Assembly: GCF_029227915.1 (NCBI RefSeq)
Contig: NC_079877.1
Span: 14,261,351 to 14,325,350, forward strand
Origin: Hydractinia symbiolongicarpus
Lineage: Eukaryota > Cnidaria > Hydrozoa > Anthoathecata > Hydractiniidae
Direction: 5' to 3'
DNA: 64,000 nucleotides
Shown here: positions 12,601-27,600 of the stretch, piece by piece
Layout: the number at the start of each line of letters is the position of its first letter
Numbering within the stretch: position 1 is the stretch's first letter
Program-made: the position numbers and the translations under genes
Notes under the pieces: model-generated
What the model was told of the DNA's origin: nothing
The model's database searches: none
The model's input: the letters and a program-made list of their open reading frames with translations, nothing else

Positions 12601-15600
12601 GTAGTGTAAACTGTCCTTTCCATATTTCCACGTAGTGTAAATAGTACCTTGCTGATTGTATGACAATATCGTACTGATTAGAAGCCAACATTCTTGTAAT
12701 GTGCATAGCAATGGAATCTTCATATCCAAATATGTTATCACCCTAAAAGAGACGAAGAGATGTTATAGTTTTAAATGATGCTAAATGTTGACAGTAGCAA
12801 AAACAAGGGACTATTAAACCTACTTCTGGAAATTGCTTCGTCATAATCGCCCACCTAGACAGAAAACCACAACAAATGTAAATTCACAATTCAGTCAGAC
12901 ACATTGCAATTCAAAACATATAACAAAACTTTTTATTTTAAACCTTCATATTAAGAATATCATCCTGATACACCACCCAAACCATCTGTAATCCTTCACA
13001 AAATATATTTAGGCACGGTGACAAATTTCAACGTCCCACATTACGTGACTATACAGGCTATTTTCCTAAGTTTGCTTGTCAATTTTCATATTGAAATGAA
13101 GACCGTAGGTTATTTCATTAAAAACCCTAAAATGCATAAACTAAATTAAAAACCCTGAACTATTGCTGACGTTGGCATTCACATTTACATGACCTACACA
13201 CCTGCAAAAGTAGAGTTAAAGAGTAAGGCTTTTTGTACAATGGCAGAAAAATGCCACTGTGTCGATATTTTAGTGAACAAGGGGAGGGGTGTAAGATAAG
13301 TGGGTAAGAGTACCAAAAGATTACAATTTACAAATTCAATAGGTAAAAAATACTTATACCTGTCTAACATGCATGGTCTTGCTCTCTCAAGTTGCTGAAG
13401 AACTAATGGGATCACACCAACATCGTAACAAGCGCTACCCCAACCAAACACACGAGCAAGATCGTTACCAGTCCCCAGAGGTAAGACACCAATTTGGCAC
13501 TAAAATATAAATTCATTGTGGTAAGGTATATCATATGTCGACTCATGTGATCCAGTAATTCAGAATGATATCAATAATCGAGATGATTATAATGGGTACC
13601 TTAGAGTTTGGAGAGAAGGAAAATTCTTGATAAAATATGATTTTCAGAGCGCAAGTTACCTCATTTGTATATATTTTTGGCAAGTACTAAATTTGGCGAT
13701 TTTGGTGATTTCGGTCTGTAGTAGCCAAATTAAGTATTTTCCAAATTAATTTTTTCATTCATCGCTAAATTAAATGCTCGCTAAATTAAATGCTCGCTAA
13801 ATTAAATGCTCGCTAAATTAAATGCTCGCCAAATATATTTTTTCATCCATTGTCGAAATAAATGCTTGCTATTTTTTTTTATTTATCTTTTGCCAAATTC
13901 AATGCAAATTGAACTCAATATTTTTGCTATCGCTAAATTAAATACTCGCCAAAATTTGTACGAATAAGGTAATACTTTCATTTGATCGGACATCAAAAAA
14001 ATGCTTAAAATGTGCTCTTTTTAAGCAGGTCCCAATCACCCCCCTTCCACTTAGCGGATGGAACTTGTCAAATGAAAATGTCAAAAATTTAAATTTGTTA
14101 AAAGTACTTAAATCATTAGAAAGTTCTCAAAAAAGTAAAAAAAACCTACTTCAGGGACAATATTAAAATGTTTTGCTACATAATAGTGCAAAAAGGACAA
14201 AAATTGCAAAATTTTGGCTAACAACTCAACTCAAAATTGAGCCATCATTTAATAGTAACTTTAGTTATTTTTCTAAGAGCTATGAATTTTAATGCTTGTT
14301 TTTCCCGCCAGTTAAAAACAAGATGGCATATAGTATACCTTGGTTGTCAACTTCTGTTTGTCGAGTTCAGTCATCACCCATCCTACACTACCATCCCCAC
14401 CACAAACAAGAATACGAAATTGCTGAAAACTTTTACACATTGTCACACTAAAAAAATGAGAGAATGCATATGTCATAACTTCTGTGGTTGAAAATTTTAC
14501 TATAACCAAAAAAAACTGTATCAGTTGATGAACTACACTAATATATGTATATAGCACAAAGACTGGGTTGAAAGTATACAAAATATTTACAGGTAGAACA
14601 ATGAGAAGCCTTTCTCACGAAAAAGCTGACAATAAAGAGAATTTGCATATGAAATGTAAATAAAAACGAGGGTAGTTCAACGCCTTTTGACATCCTGTTT
14701 TTTAGCTGTTATCTCTTACATTACTACATTCATTGTTTGGACAAACTGCAACATTTTTTTACTAAAAATAACAATCTTTAAGAAATTTAATATTCGTAAG
14801 ACTACTTTTCTAAATCTAAAGTAACACTTAAGGTCAACACACCCTAAAGCTGGACCAGCCACACTAAGATCAAATACTTGTGCTGGATTCAACAGCTGTT
14901 TGAATCTTCTCATGAAACGTATTCCTTGATTATCACCACTCTTTGAGTTGACGAAAACTATCAAAGGACTGCGGTGATTGGTGTGAGCAGTCTCCCATAC
15001 ACCTGGTCCGATACTTTCAGCACGTTTAATAGCAGTTGGCGCAATAATTGACAAACAGTTCAAACCGAGACTGCACTTGCGTTGATATTGTGATTTACAA
15101 CTGCTGTGAACCTAAGAAATTAATTCACTTAAATTGAAGGTAATAGAACAATAATACCCCTCACAATACAACTTGCAAGGGCATCTTACATGATATTAAG
15201 GAAAATAAATTTTGGTGAAGAAACCTGTAATGATTGTAATTCTTCCCTAAATTTTTTTTAGTTTAAGAAAACTGATGGTTCTCTGCAATAACTTCCACAA
15301 CAATGTTGATTTCTTAAAACTAAATGCAGTACTTAAAAGGGAGAGATAAAGATGGCTCAAAATATGTGTGAAAATATGTTTCTTTTAGACAGATTTAAAG
15401 TTCAGCATACATACCACATTCTCACACCATAAACACATCCAATCCTGAAGACGTCGTTTACTTCCACAAAATTTACCACACACAACGCATCTATGACCTG
15501 GTGGTATATTCCCTTCCAACCACTGGTGTGGCATTGAAAACTAGAAATAAAAAAATACGGAATAAAAAAAAATCATACTGAAAAAGATCATTTTTACTCT

Positions 15601-18600
15601 ATTAGTACTTAATCATGCATATATAGTATACCTTATCATTAATAAGAAACAATTGCGAGATTTTTTTTGTAGAAAGTTATTGGTTGACTGTATTTCCTTA
15701 AAAAGTACTTTTCCCTTCTCTATTATTAAAATGGAAATTGTTTACCCAGAATAGTCTATTTTGTTCTTATTGGTACTGGTATTATTAAGGGTCCTGTAAA
15801 GGGGGACCTAGTGCATTTAAAGCTTTCATTTGAGCTAAAAAAGTCATGTAAGCACAGCAATTGCTCAACTAGACAACTGCCTAAAAAAACCCAAGACCTC
15901 CCGTACTGGAAGCAAACGCTCTAACACTAAGCTACCAGTTGGCTATTCTTCCTCAGTTTTTTTCTAGTACTAGCTTCAACTTTCTTTCTGAAGCCTATAG
16001 CCAATAACTTTTGTGAACTTTTTACTCAAAAATGTGCTGACTGTAGAAAAACCCCATATTTGCAGCTCTGTCTGGGAGCACTGAAGGCCACTGATCGCTT
16101 GTAAATGTTCTTAGTTATTTTGTTGCAGCAACCATTATAGAAATACGAGATGCAAGTGATTAATGAACAAATAGCATTCACAATTTTACACATTTTCCTT
16201 GCAGAATGATTATTTAGTTCCCAAATTGTGAATTGTCACCTACTAATTTGAATTTTGCCATATGTTTTAAAGAGGTCATCTTTAGAAAATGTAATTATCC
16301 CGTGTTCTCTTATTTGTTAAGATGCAGAAGCTTTCAGAAAACATACCTCGTGTGATCCAACTCCAACAAATCTTTCTTCTGCTGGAATACATTCCAATGT
16401 TGTCCACTTGCAATTTTGGGGAGCTTTAGCAGCACATTTCTTGTGTGATTTATAACGACACACTATCAAGCAATGGAAACATTTAGGTAAGTTTAAAAAA
16501 ATCCTGTTATAAGGTTCAATTTACTTCAAGGTTTTCTTAAAAAGCAAATTTAGCATTTTACGGCTTATATTTCGGCATAATTTTTTTCTAGATGAAAGTT
16601 CATAGTTACAGGCTTTCCCTAATTGTTAAAAAATATTAGGGAGATTGTTTTCTATATCTCATTAAAAATTTTTGGTTGTCCTGATGTAACAAGTACGTCC
16701 TGAAAACTTAACAAAAAACATCCGTAACAGAGTAAAAATTTACCTTCACATGATAAACCTTTGGCAGTTACGCCAGGTAAAGGATCACGGCAAACATTGC
16801 AAAAAGTGGGTCGGCTATGTGTACAAGAATACCAATGATGGTCTCCACTCAGTGTCTCTGTCAGCTCACTCTACAAACAAACATAATAAAATATAAATAT
16901 ATAACACTTTAAGAGTTACTTTGTGCACAGAAAATAAATCAATCCAGTCAAAAAATCAGCTCATGTGTGTTGCTTCTGTACCTACATTACATAAATAAAT
17001 TAATAAATTTTTTTATTACATACTGAATAATGAGTTACTAGATCACCACATTGGACGTATTAGTTACGTTAAATTTGGTTTGGCAACTGTTTTTCTCTGT
17101 TAGGGAATGTGATGATTATTAAAAATAGACAACTATCTCAAACACTGGCATAAAAATAAGCAGATACTTTCACTCAAGCTAAACTAACAGTTAGGCACAT
17201 TTTTTCACTGAGTTACTTATGCATTAGACTTTATTATAGATAATAAATAAGCATATCCAGTTGAATTTCATTATTAATTATTTTAAAAACACTGTTATCA
17301 ATGTGGATACTACTGAATGTACACATTACGAATACACCAGCATTGCCTAACCAATTTCCCTCATATGGCATGGGTTGTATAAGAGTAGGGATCTTTCATT
17401 AGCTAATTATACATTGTTCACAGCAACAACAACAACAAAAGAGAAATTTCTTTTAATAAACAAAATGGCTGACACAAAGCGACTAAACATGTGGAATGCT
17501 AGATCCATGGATAAAAAATAAATAATATATACCTCATAAGAAAACTTATATGTACAACTTTTACCAGGTAATTTCCAGATACTTAAAACATGCAAATATG
17601 GGCATAGACATCAAGTAAGCAAGCAAGACACTCAAAAAATTTAAGCTTGCAGGTTATTTCTCAAAACTGATCATGCAATGTTAGGATGAAGCTACTTGAT
17701 TGAAAACTGTTAAAATTCTAAACATCGGCTAAAAATTTAATCAAAACTAGATCGATTTAGGATAAGGTTCTTGTGCTTAATTTTGTGTTAAACCCATTGT
17801 TGTCATTTTTTAAAGCATTCTCTAAAAAAGTACTCTTGTTCGTCCATAAAAGCGGAAACTTCAGTTTCAACAACAGGTGCTTATTCAGATGGGCTTAAAC
17901 TATCTAAATTATGGTACGCTGATCACTTATTTGTGAGTTTCTTCAAAAGTGATATTATTGATTAATGTCTCTCTTTGCTTCTTAGTTTAGCATGTTTTTT
18001 GTTTACAGTGAGCCACAATTTTTAAATTTTTATCTTTCCAACAATCCGCACAGTTGAGTAACTAAACCAATATACTTAATTCATTATCTTTACACGGCAA
18101 AAAAAGTAATCCTGGCTATTTCAAAAAAAAATTACTATAGGTTAAAAAATAACAAACGAAGATAACAAAAAAAGATAACATTTAGTTAAAAATTAAAAAA
18201 TAAAAAAATTAAATTCTTTTGCAGCTTGCGTAATTCAAAATGTACCTCAAAATATTCCTCTTCAATCCGAATGCAACAAGTAGCTATCATTTTACATGAC
18301 TTAATCACACTCAATTCAGCACTCAAATCATATCAGCAAGCACAGACAATTACATGAAAACAACCAAAAATAGTTGTGTGTTGTGGAGAACTTTTTGTTG
18401 TTTTTCGTCAACATGTAAAGCAAAGAAAATTTCTTGTTTCGGCTTTAATTTCTGATTTCTGAGTTAGATAACTTTAATATTACTTTTGTTATTTGTCGCA
18501 GAACAAAAAAAAAACAAGGTGTGATATGAATATTATGATGAAAAAATTATAATTGAAATTTCAAACAGCTGTTCCATGTGTTTTAATGTGCACAAAAGAC

Positions 18601-21600
18601 CAGTGTAGCTCTTATATTCAAATAAGAGAAAGAACATTAAAATGTTATATAGGTTACTACAAGAAAGGTTCAAATGAAAACGTTAAAAATAAATTATATA
18701 TCATTGAGCCATTTTGCTCGATTATTGCGCTATATGAATTATTCTGTCTGATACTACCAACTCGTGAACAGATAAATAAAAGATAAAAATAAAAACAAAC
18801 ATCAAAAAAATCATTTTTTGTTTTAATATTAAATGAGGCTTAACTCCCATTTCAGACTCCATTGTTCAAGAAAAGTATGAAAAAACCAATGTCTACATAT
18901 TTCAGGTGGATTTACCAAATTGTCACAACAAAATCACAAACTTGTAATATGTGACAACAGACTCTCCTTCTCTTAATCATTTACCCTATCAACCCTACTG
19001 TTTAAATGTTCGTTGTAAGTTATTCAGCTTAGTTTTCAATAAGGAAGTCCTTTTAGTTTAATGCTGTGCTTTAAATGTAGTGTGAGTTGTAAGGTTGCAT
19101 AGCAGTTTTGTTTCCATTGCAAAAACGAAAATCTTATTCAAATTTAAATGCTTATATAAAAAGAAGTACAATGATCAGTACAGAACAACCATACAACCCT
19201 GACAAAACATGTTTTCAAAGCACATGGGACCTGTAGCATAACTCTTATGCCAAACCATAAACAGATAGACACTGCTGAGCAACTTGAAAAATGTTGCACA
19301 GTAAATGAACAAATAATCTAATGCATCATCAGACTAATACAATTGTAATACAATATTGCATAACAAGAAAACCTTTTATTTGCAGACAGTCTAAAATTTA
19401 AAGATAATATAAAGACAGCATATGCTGCACACATATTCAATTGGTATACACAAACCTTAATATAACTCATTGTCAGATCCACTTGTGAAGTCGTCGAATA
19501 ACAAGCACTATCAAAATCATAGTAATAACTTCCATAAAGAAGTTCCTCTTCTATGCAGCTCGTATCGGATAATGTGCTTGTACTATCTGTTAAAGTGCTA
19601 CTCCGACATAAAAACGACATCTTGATGTCAAAGTTTTTCTGTTTTTTTTTTCTGATTCTAAACTGATTCTGAATTCTAAAATCTGTATGAAGACAAAGAA
19701 ACTTAGGTTAACAAATCCTGTTAAAAAAAGGGATACCAAATGTCCAATCTGATAATTTAGATGATAAACTGCACAATATGTAGAAATGTTATGCATTGTA
19801 TAATTATTCTCTTAATGAAGTCTTATACAAATGTATGGTTACTTAACAATTAATGTATTTCTTTTACTAAAATGTTTAATATAAAAAAAAAATCTGTTGG
19901 AAGAAAAAAGGTGAAGTGTGACCCAGGTTAATAATTAACCAGAGCTATGAAATAATTTATTCGTTCCTGCAGAGAGAAATCCCATCGAAAGAAAATACCT
20001 TGCTCTTAAATAATAAATGTACAAGTATACCTTATAAACCAATATGAACAATGAGATACTGATTTTTTATTTTTAACGAGACGTTAATATGCTTTTATGT
20101 TTACATACACCTAATACAAACTAATTATAATAACTGTCTAACAATGGTTGTCACTGGTTATGTTCAACCTTTCCTGTCAACATATAATATTATACTCAAA
20201 CTATACATCTCACATTAAAATTTGCAAAAAAATATTGATGTTGTAAAAGCGTGTTTTCTAGGATACAGATGCTGTGCAGTAAAACTTGTAGTCTATAATG
20301 CTTTTGCTCTATTAAACATGTAATTAAATCTACTATCGCGATTAAGGTAATTAAAGAACCTACAAGGTAATTAAAGAACCTACGTAACTCATTTGTTGCC
20401 AACAGCCAGCCACAGTAATGACTTTCTTTCACAATAATACAATGTTCTACATGTAATTAAGAAGATACGTGTGTGTATTTTCGTTTAGGTATCTAATCCC
20501 ACTGTTTTCTCTTGTTGATGATTTTGAAGATCAAATATTGTTATTATGTCCCCCTACATAGCACTGTTTACATTACCATTTAATTATTGTATTTTTAAAG
20601 GTACAATGTGTCTCGGACCACCACATACCCTCATGAAAAAAACCTACTAAGCCTTATTATTACAAAAAGAATTTTTTCAATAGCATTTGTGAAGAGAATA
20701 ACTGTTGTTAAGCGTTTAGTGAGATAAATGCATTTTGTGTCGTGAAAGATAAGCACAGTTTAATAACCAAGAAGATATAAGATGAGGATGGATAACACAG
20801 TCTATGCATAACTAATGAGGGTATAACCTGGTAAAATTGCCTGATGTTAAAACAAACAAAGTTTTAAGGTTGAAAAAGGTTAGTAACTGAAGCAGTTGAA
20901 AAAAATTAATTCAACTTTTTTGCAATCAAATTTTGTGGGTAAGCTTGTATAAGCCCTATATGTTTACTCACAAAATTTGATTGCAAACCGACATGCAGAT
21001 CCCAAGTTATGAGTTTGTCAACAAGTGTCATTTTGCCAAAAAAAATTGTTAATCAATTAACCTTTATAATATCTATGCATTTATAAAGTTTGAATGCACA
21101 GCCCTTAACAGGTCTAATTTTACTGACGAAAGAAAATGTTTAAATTTGCTATTACTGAAATATGACATCAGAATTCATAAAGCATAATTAAATCTAAAAT
21201 TCTTTAAATGTGAATATCTTGAGAACAAAAAGAGCTTTTAAAAAAATTTAAAAAGACTTGTCAGCTAACTTTATAAGCTTTATAATATAAGTCCAACATC
21301 ATTTTATACCTCGGGTTCCCTTTAACAAAAACAATTGCACAACAAGTTACTATAATTTTAATATAACCTTCATGCTTAAACTTAAACACTCAGATGCTGA
21401 TTTGCTGATATCAGCATAATGTTGTTTTAATTTCGCTTAATCAAAACACAATAACAGGATTATTATTTTGAAACAAAACACATATAGGAATGTAAAAACC
21501 ACAACTAATAATAAGTTCTTCATACAGACAGTCATAAAGATAAATGAAAGAAGCAAAACAAGCACACATTTAAAAGTTTACCAAGCATTAAATAAATATT

Positions 21601-24600
21601 TCTCCAACCTTTAGTGTATCACAATTGAAAACTTAGTCATGTCATGACATGGGTTAAAACTGTTCTGACGTCAAAGCAGGAAGTACAAAGAAAAAAGCAT
21701 GCCTGTTCCCACACAAACAATTTTAATTATTAATTTAAATTGATTAATAATGGAGTTTATTTGTATTTGATATCATGTCAGCCTTAACACCTTAAGCAAA
21801 TAGTTAAAATCATGAAGACCAAGATGACTATGCACTTTTATTTTTATCTTTATGAGCAGATGATCATAAAAACTTTTGGATTAACTTTTTCTTTATACTC
21901 ACAACCTCTTACCAGTGAGTATACCTGAAATCTTCTGAATGTAATTTTTTTGTAAAATACGATTCTTAGGTCTGTCGAAAGGAATAATTAGGTTTACAGC
22001 ACATTGCAACCATCTCCCAAACTTATCTCATGTTGTATGTTAACAAAATAAACAACACGTTCTTGGAGAATCAATTAATCAATTAAAAAGATAAGAAAAA
22101 AATCTACGAAAAATATAGAAAAACGACAAGCCAATATCTCAAAAAAAACAACAAGAACAAAAAGTTCCATTAAGCATTCAACTAACTGTCAGCTACTTAA
22201 TTAAATTTATAATATGGAGTAAAATCAGCCTTACACTGGTGTATATGATTAAAGCTACTCCCCCTCCCCTTTATTTGCAACAAGACTGATGTTTCTTCCA
22301 AAACAAATGTAATAGCATGCTTAAATACGTGAAGGACACAAACTTCCATTATAGTATTTTGTAAACATTCATCCATTCTTCTCTTACAATGGGCATTTAT
22401 TTTTAAAAGTTCGTTTATTCAAGAGGGTTGCTTATTTAAGTTGGAATCTACAATCATTAAAAAGTATTGCATAATTTTTTAAAATCCATAGAGTATATAG
22501 AATAGAAAAATAAACAAAAAAAATGCAGTGTTATGTTAACATGAATATGAGACTTAAATTTAAGATTTAGAAAATATAACAACCACATTTTAAACAAAAA
22601 TACAAAATTATTGATAATAGTAAAAAAACAAAACATCTGGAACTTAATTGTCTATTAAAATGTTCTGCAAAGCCTTAAGTTTATTTTTGTCAGGTTTTTA
22701 ATTTCAAGTTTTCTAATTAAAAAACAATAACATGTGTTACTACACAACAAATCACATGCACAACATAATGGTTGGTAAATTAAAAATATAACAACATCAC
22801 AAAACATAATCCCTCAAATAAAAACAACTATTACAATGGAAATGAGCATTAACATTGTAAAAACAGAATTACGAATTATGACATCAACTTTAGTTTGGCA
22901 GAAACGTTTTTGCTTGTGTTACAGGTGCTATGGGTTTGTGTGATTGTCTTCTAAGTGGTACTTATCATGCCATAAGATGTTATCACCTACAGATGCAGTT
23001 ATTACCTCTGCAAGGTTTCAAAAACATAACATACCAATAATAAAAAAAAAATGATTTAAAGGATTCTTACATTTACGTTAGATTGTTTCATAGCTGCAAA
23101 TTTGAATGCTGATATCCATTCTTCCATTTCTCGACGCGTTTCCGCCGACAATGATAAGGTGACTTGTCCTGTGATAACCTTTGAAATTTTAAACCAAAAT
23201 TAAATATCTTTCTAGGTACATAATAATGTTTAAGAGAAGTAAATAAAAAAGCAACTATGACTTGCAAGTCTCTGTAATAGCTATAAATCATAACAAATAT
23301 AAATAGTTATATTAAAACTTCACTTTGGTGAGAAGCTTATTAAGAATGTTTAGAACTAAAATTGTAGTAAAGTGACAAAACAAAAACATTTGGAGCCACA
23401 CAGCAGGGGATTTTTCGAAAGTAGAAACATTTTGTAAAAAAATATAACGTGTCAACAGCAAAATATTTAACTCTGTGCAATGTAAACAAAAAAGCAAAAT
23501 AAATATACACTCAAAGTTTTCATTTTAAGCTTGTTTGTTATGTAGTTCCCTTATGTGTGAGATATAAATACGTTGATGTGAGTGTGTGTATTCTCTTATT
23601 TTACTCTCTCATTTTTCTCCAGATTCACAAATGTGGCACTTTAAAAAGACGTCAACAAAAAATTTGTCGTTATAAAACTCCTAATCAAATTAACCCAGAT
23701 GGAGAAACACTACAAAAAAAAAAAGGAAATTTAATATTTTATGATTATAAAAAAACAAGTTCTCTGAAAACGTTAATTCAATAAAGGTAGAGAAAGCACC
23801 TTTAACAAAAATACACAATGGAGTTTTTGTTTACATTATGAAGGTTTGTAATGAATTTATAATTCAACAGGACTAATAACAAACAACTTCTACCTTAAAG
23901 CTGTTATTGACGTTGTTGATGCTGGTGGCTGCAATGCTAACTTCCGTATAGTTAATCTCATGGAATAAGTTACTCTAAACAAAAAATTCAATGCGTTCAG
24001 CAAGTAGAATAAAAACAAAAAAATTATAAATTCAATAAAACTAACTATAACATGAAAAATTTAGAAGATTAATTTTAATAACCTAAAAAAACAAACTATT
24101 TTGAAATAACAAGTCAAAGCACAAGCCTACTGCAAAATCAAGAAACAGATTTTTAATTATAAAAAACAATGGCCTCTTGATAATATTACCACTCTTAGCA
24201 TTAAATCAACAACACTGTTCTACTTTGTTATGGTTTAAAGAACAATGAACATGTTTGCATAACAGAAAATATATCATTTAACTTTAATACTTCAATATTA
24301 GCCATTTTGATATTCTACATTGCTTCCATACATAAGTTGTTTTCTCCTCTATTTGGAATATTTTTACTGCATAACTAAATTACACTGCATTATATGCCCA
24401 AGAATTCTAAATCCATGGCATTCCAAATATTATGGGTTTTTCGAGCTATTATAAAAGCCCAACCTTTTTTCAGCCATTCTGCATTTTCTCTTTTTTCAAC
24501 TTTCTAGGCAGTCACAATTCCCTTTTAGGCAAAACATTTTCTGCAATCCACACCCTTTTTACTGCTAATTTGGTCAAATTTATATCAAATTTTAACTACC

Positions 24601-27600
24601 AATCAAAAAGATGACATATTTAGAATTATCTAAACAAAATATACTAATAACAAAAAACCAGATGCACAAAATTTCGAATACTTTTCCAATGCATTTGGAC
24701 AGCCTTTGTCTTCCTTGTCGCTTATTTTATGACCATAAATCTTTTGAAAAAAAACACTCGCTTTTTTGTCAAGCTATCTAGCCTTATTCCCTCTGCTGCC
24801 TGTTTGAATGTTTTTCTTTATTTTTTAACACAGCTAAATCATTTAAAACCATTTTTTTTAAGGAAAAAGGCTGTATAAATATTGTCAATCAAAATGAATA
24901 AAATAACGCAAATTACAAAGTGTATTTTGCCCAGTGATTGTTTAACCCATTTTAAGCACCTCCATCTTGTTGAAATCTATTTTTACTTAAGGAGTGAATA
25001 GAACACTTAAGCACAAAGCCTTTTTTAAGAGAATTCCCCAGAATTTAATTACGGTGCATAAAATTTTGATATTTTTGTCATTTGTCATTTGTAATTTCAG
25101 TTAATGAAATATCATAAAGGATTAATAACCATGACAAAATATGACAAAAAAAACATTTGCCTGACCCAGACTTTTTACAGTTATTCCAAGGACCCAATAA
25201 TTTTTACCGTTGGCTCCCTACTTTCTGATACTATCAGACTATATCCTATTAGTATTCACACATATTTTTGTACAAAACCCATCCCTCCTTACACCTAGTT
25301 ATGTGGAAAGTCAAAGAAAACATATATATACAGTTGGCAGAAACAAAATGTTTAGCTAAGTATTGTTAATGTAAAACGTAATCAGTAGTTGGGTGAAGGG
25401 TCTCCTTATGGGTGAAGGGTCTCCTTAAGAGACAAGAGAGGAGTTGAACGTCCTCCACCATACCTTAGTTTAAAGGGGCGATTGTGGAAGTCCCATGAAA
25501 TGCCACATAGTGATGGTGTCACTTTAAAAAACACCCAGTCCGGTCTGTGAACGGTTGGCGCTAGGAAGGGAATCCAGCTGTAAAACAATGCCAAAACTCT
25601 TTATTAATGGCCGTAAGAATAGTTAATCAGACAAACTGCGTAAACGGGGCTGGAACTCTAAGGAGTGAAGGTGTCGCGCACGGTAGCACAGATGTCAGAT
25701 GTGAGCATCGTCAGACCGTTACCCAGCTATCACATCACAAGGTAGATAACACTAGGTTGAGGATGGCTAGTGTAAATGTTGGTACTCTGAGAGGTAGAGC
25801 AGGTGAAGTAGTTGAAATGTTAGAACGTAGATCTGTTGATATGTGTTGTGTTCAAGAAGTTAGGTGGAGAGGAGCTTCAGTGAGATTTGTGGAAGGTAGG
25901 AGGGCAAGGTATAAGCTTTTTTGGATTGGTAATAGTGATGGATATGGAGGAGTTGGCATATTCGTTGCAGAGAAGTGGGTAGAAAAAGTAATAGATGTTA
26001 TGCGTGTTAATAGTTGTATTATAGTGATAAAGTTTTTGATAGGTAATAGGATTGTCACTTTTCTGTCAGTTTATGCTCCACAGTGTGGACTCAGTGAGGA
26101 AGATAAAGATAAGTTTTATGATGAGTTAATAGCAGTCACATCAAAGTTTGGAGACACTGAACTTGTCATGGTGGGCGGCGACTTTAATGGTCATGTTGGA
26201 AAGTCATCTGAAGGTTATAGAGGTGTGCATGGAGGCTATGGATTTGGGAGCAGAAATAAGGAAGGGGAGAGATTGCTTGAGTTTGGAATGGCAACGGACA
26301 TGGTGGTTTGCAACACATCATTCAGTAAGAGACAGAGTAGGCTGATAACATATGAGTCAGGAGGTTGTAAGACACAGATAGATTACTTTTTGGTTAGAAA
26401 GTCAGACAAGAAAGTGGTGAAGGACGTGAAAGTTATATCGGGGGAAGAGTGTGTTTCCCAACATAGGTTGCTGGTTTGTGATATTATCTTGAAGAGTTTT
26501 AAAGAAGCCAAGGGAAAGTACAGGCCCCGTCGAAAAGTCTGGAAGCTGAAGGAAGAGTTTGTAGCAAGACAATTCAGTGCAAAAGTTCAGCAGTTAGCCT
26601 ACAATAGTCAATGTAATAGTGACAATGTTGAAAGTACTTGGACTACTTTGAAGAATTGTCTTCTAGAAGCTTCTGATGATACCTGTGGGTGGACGAAAGG
26701 ACCAGCTAGACATAGACAGACCTGGTGGTGGAATAATGAGGTTGACCAGTGTATAAAGGAAAAGAGGAAACTTTGGAAAGAGTGGAAGTCAGGTGGTAGT
26801 AAAAATATTTACTTAGAAGCTAAGCGTCGGGCTCGTACAGCAGTGTATAAGGCAAAATCAGAAGCAGAGAGAAACAGATTTGCAGATGTGTTAAGAAGGG
26901 AAGACCAGCGCAATGATTTAAGATAGCAAAGCAAATGAAGAAGACTAATCAAGATATTGTAGGTGAGAAGTGTATACGTAATGATGAAGGTGTTTTGGCT
27001 AGCACAGAGGAGGAGAAAAGGGTAGCTTGGAAGAATCATTATCAGAGGTTGCTTAACACTGAGTTTGATTGGGACGAGGATAATTTGTCTGATGATGATG
27101 TCGTAGAAGGGCCAGCTATGCAGATCAAGACAGAATGGGTAGTGGAGGCTATTAGGAAAATGAAGATTTGCAAGGCTGCAGGAGTATCAGGTATTGTTGC
27201 AGAGATGGTAAAAGCATTTGGATATATTGGAGTTGAGCTTATTACAAGTCTTGCTAACCAGATTATAAAGGATGGTGCTATTCCGAGTGAGTGGCAGTCG
27301 AGTGTAATAGTGAATTGTTTCAAGGGCAAGGGTGATGCATTAGAAAGGGGTAACTATAGAGGTTTGAAGTTGGTTGATCAAGTAATGAAAGTTATTGAAA
27401 GAGTGATTGATAAGTTACTTAGAGAAAGAATTGATATAGATAAGATGCAATTTGGTTTTGTTCCAGGGCGTGGCACTACAGATGCAATATTTTTACTCAG
27501 ACAGCTTCAGGAAAAGTATTTAAGAAAGAGAAAGAATCTCTATTTTGCCTTTGTAGATTTAGAGAAAGCTTTTGATAGAGTGCCACGTAAAGTTATTTGG

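Larger units (their letters stand above)
16871..23070. other. Long DGK intron with an internal candidate start exon
   Basis: A 6.2-kb intron between the PH and C1 exons. It contains a partial SINE near 17280-17385, the alternative first exon at 19456-19620, a 20-bp direct duplication at 20345-20384 and an inverted repeat at 20921-20985. The rest is AT-rich with no coding signal I can support. Confidence 0.6.

Noticed and set aside
12547-12741. 64-residue minus-strand open frame overlapping DGK exon 14
   Set aside because: It is in a different frame from the conserved [10 protein letters not shown] reading and does not fit the splice phases.
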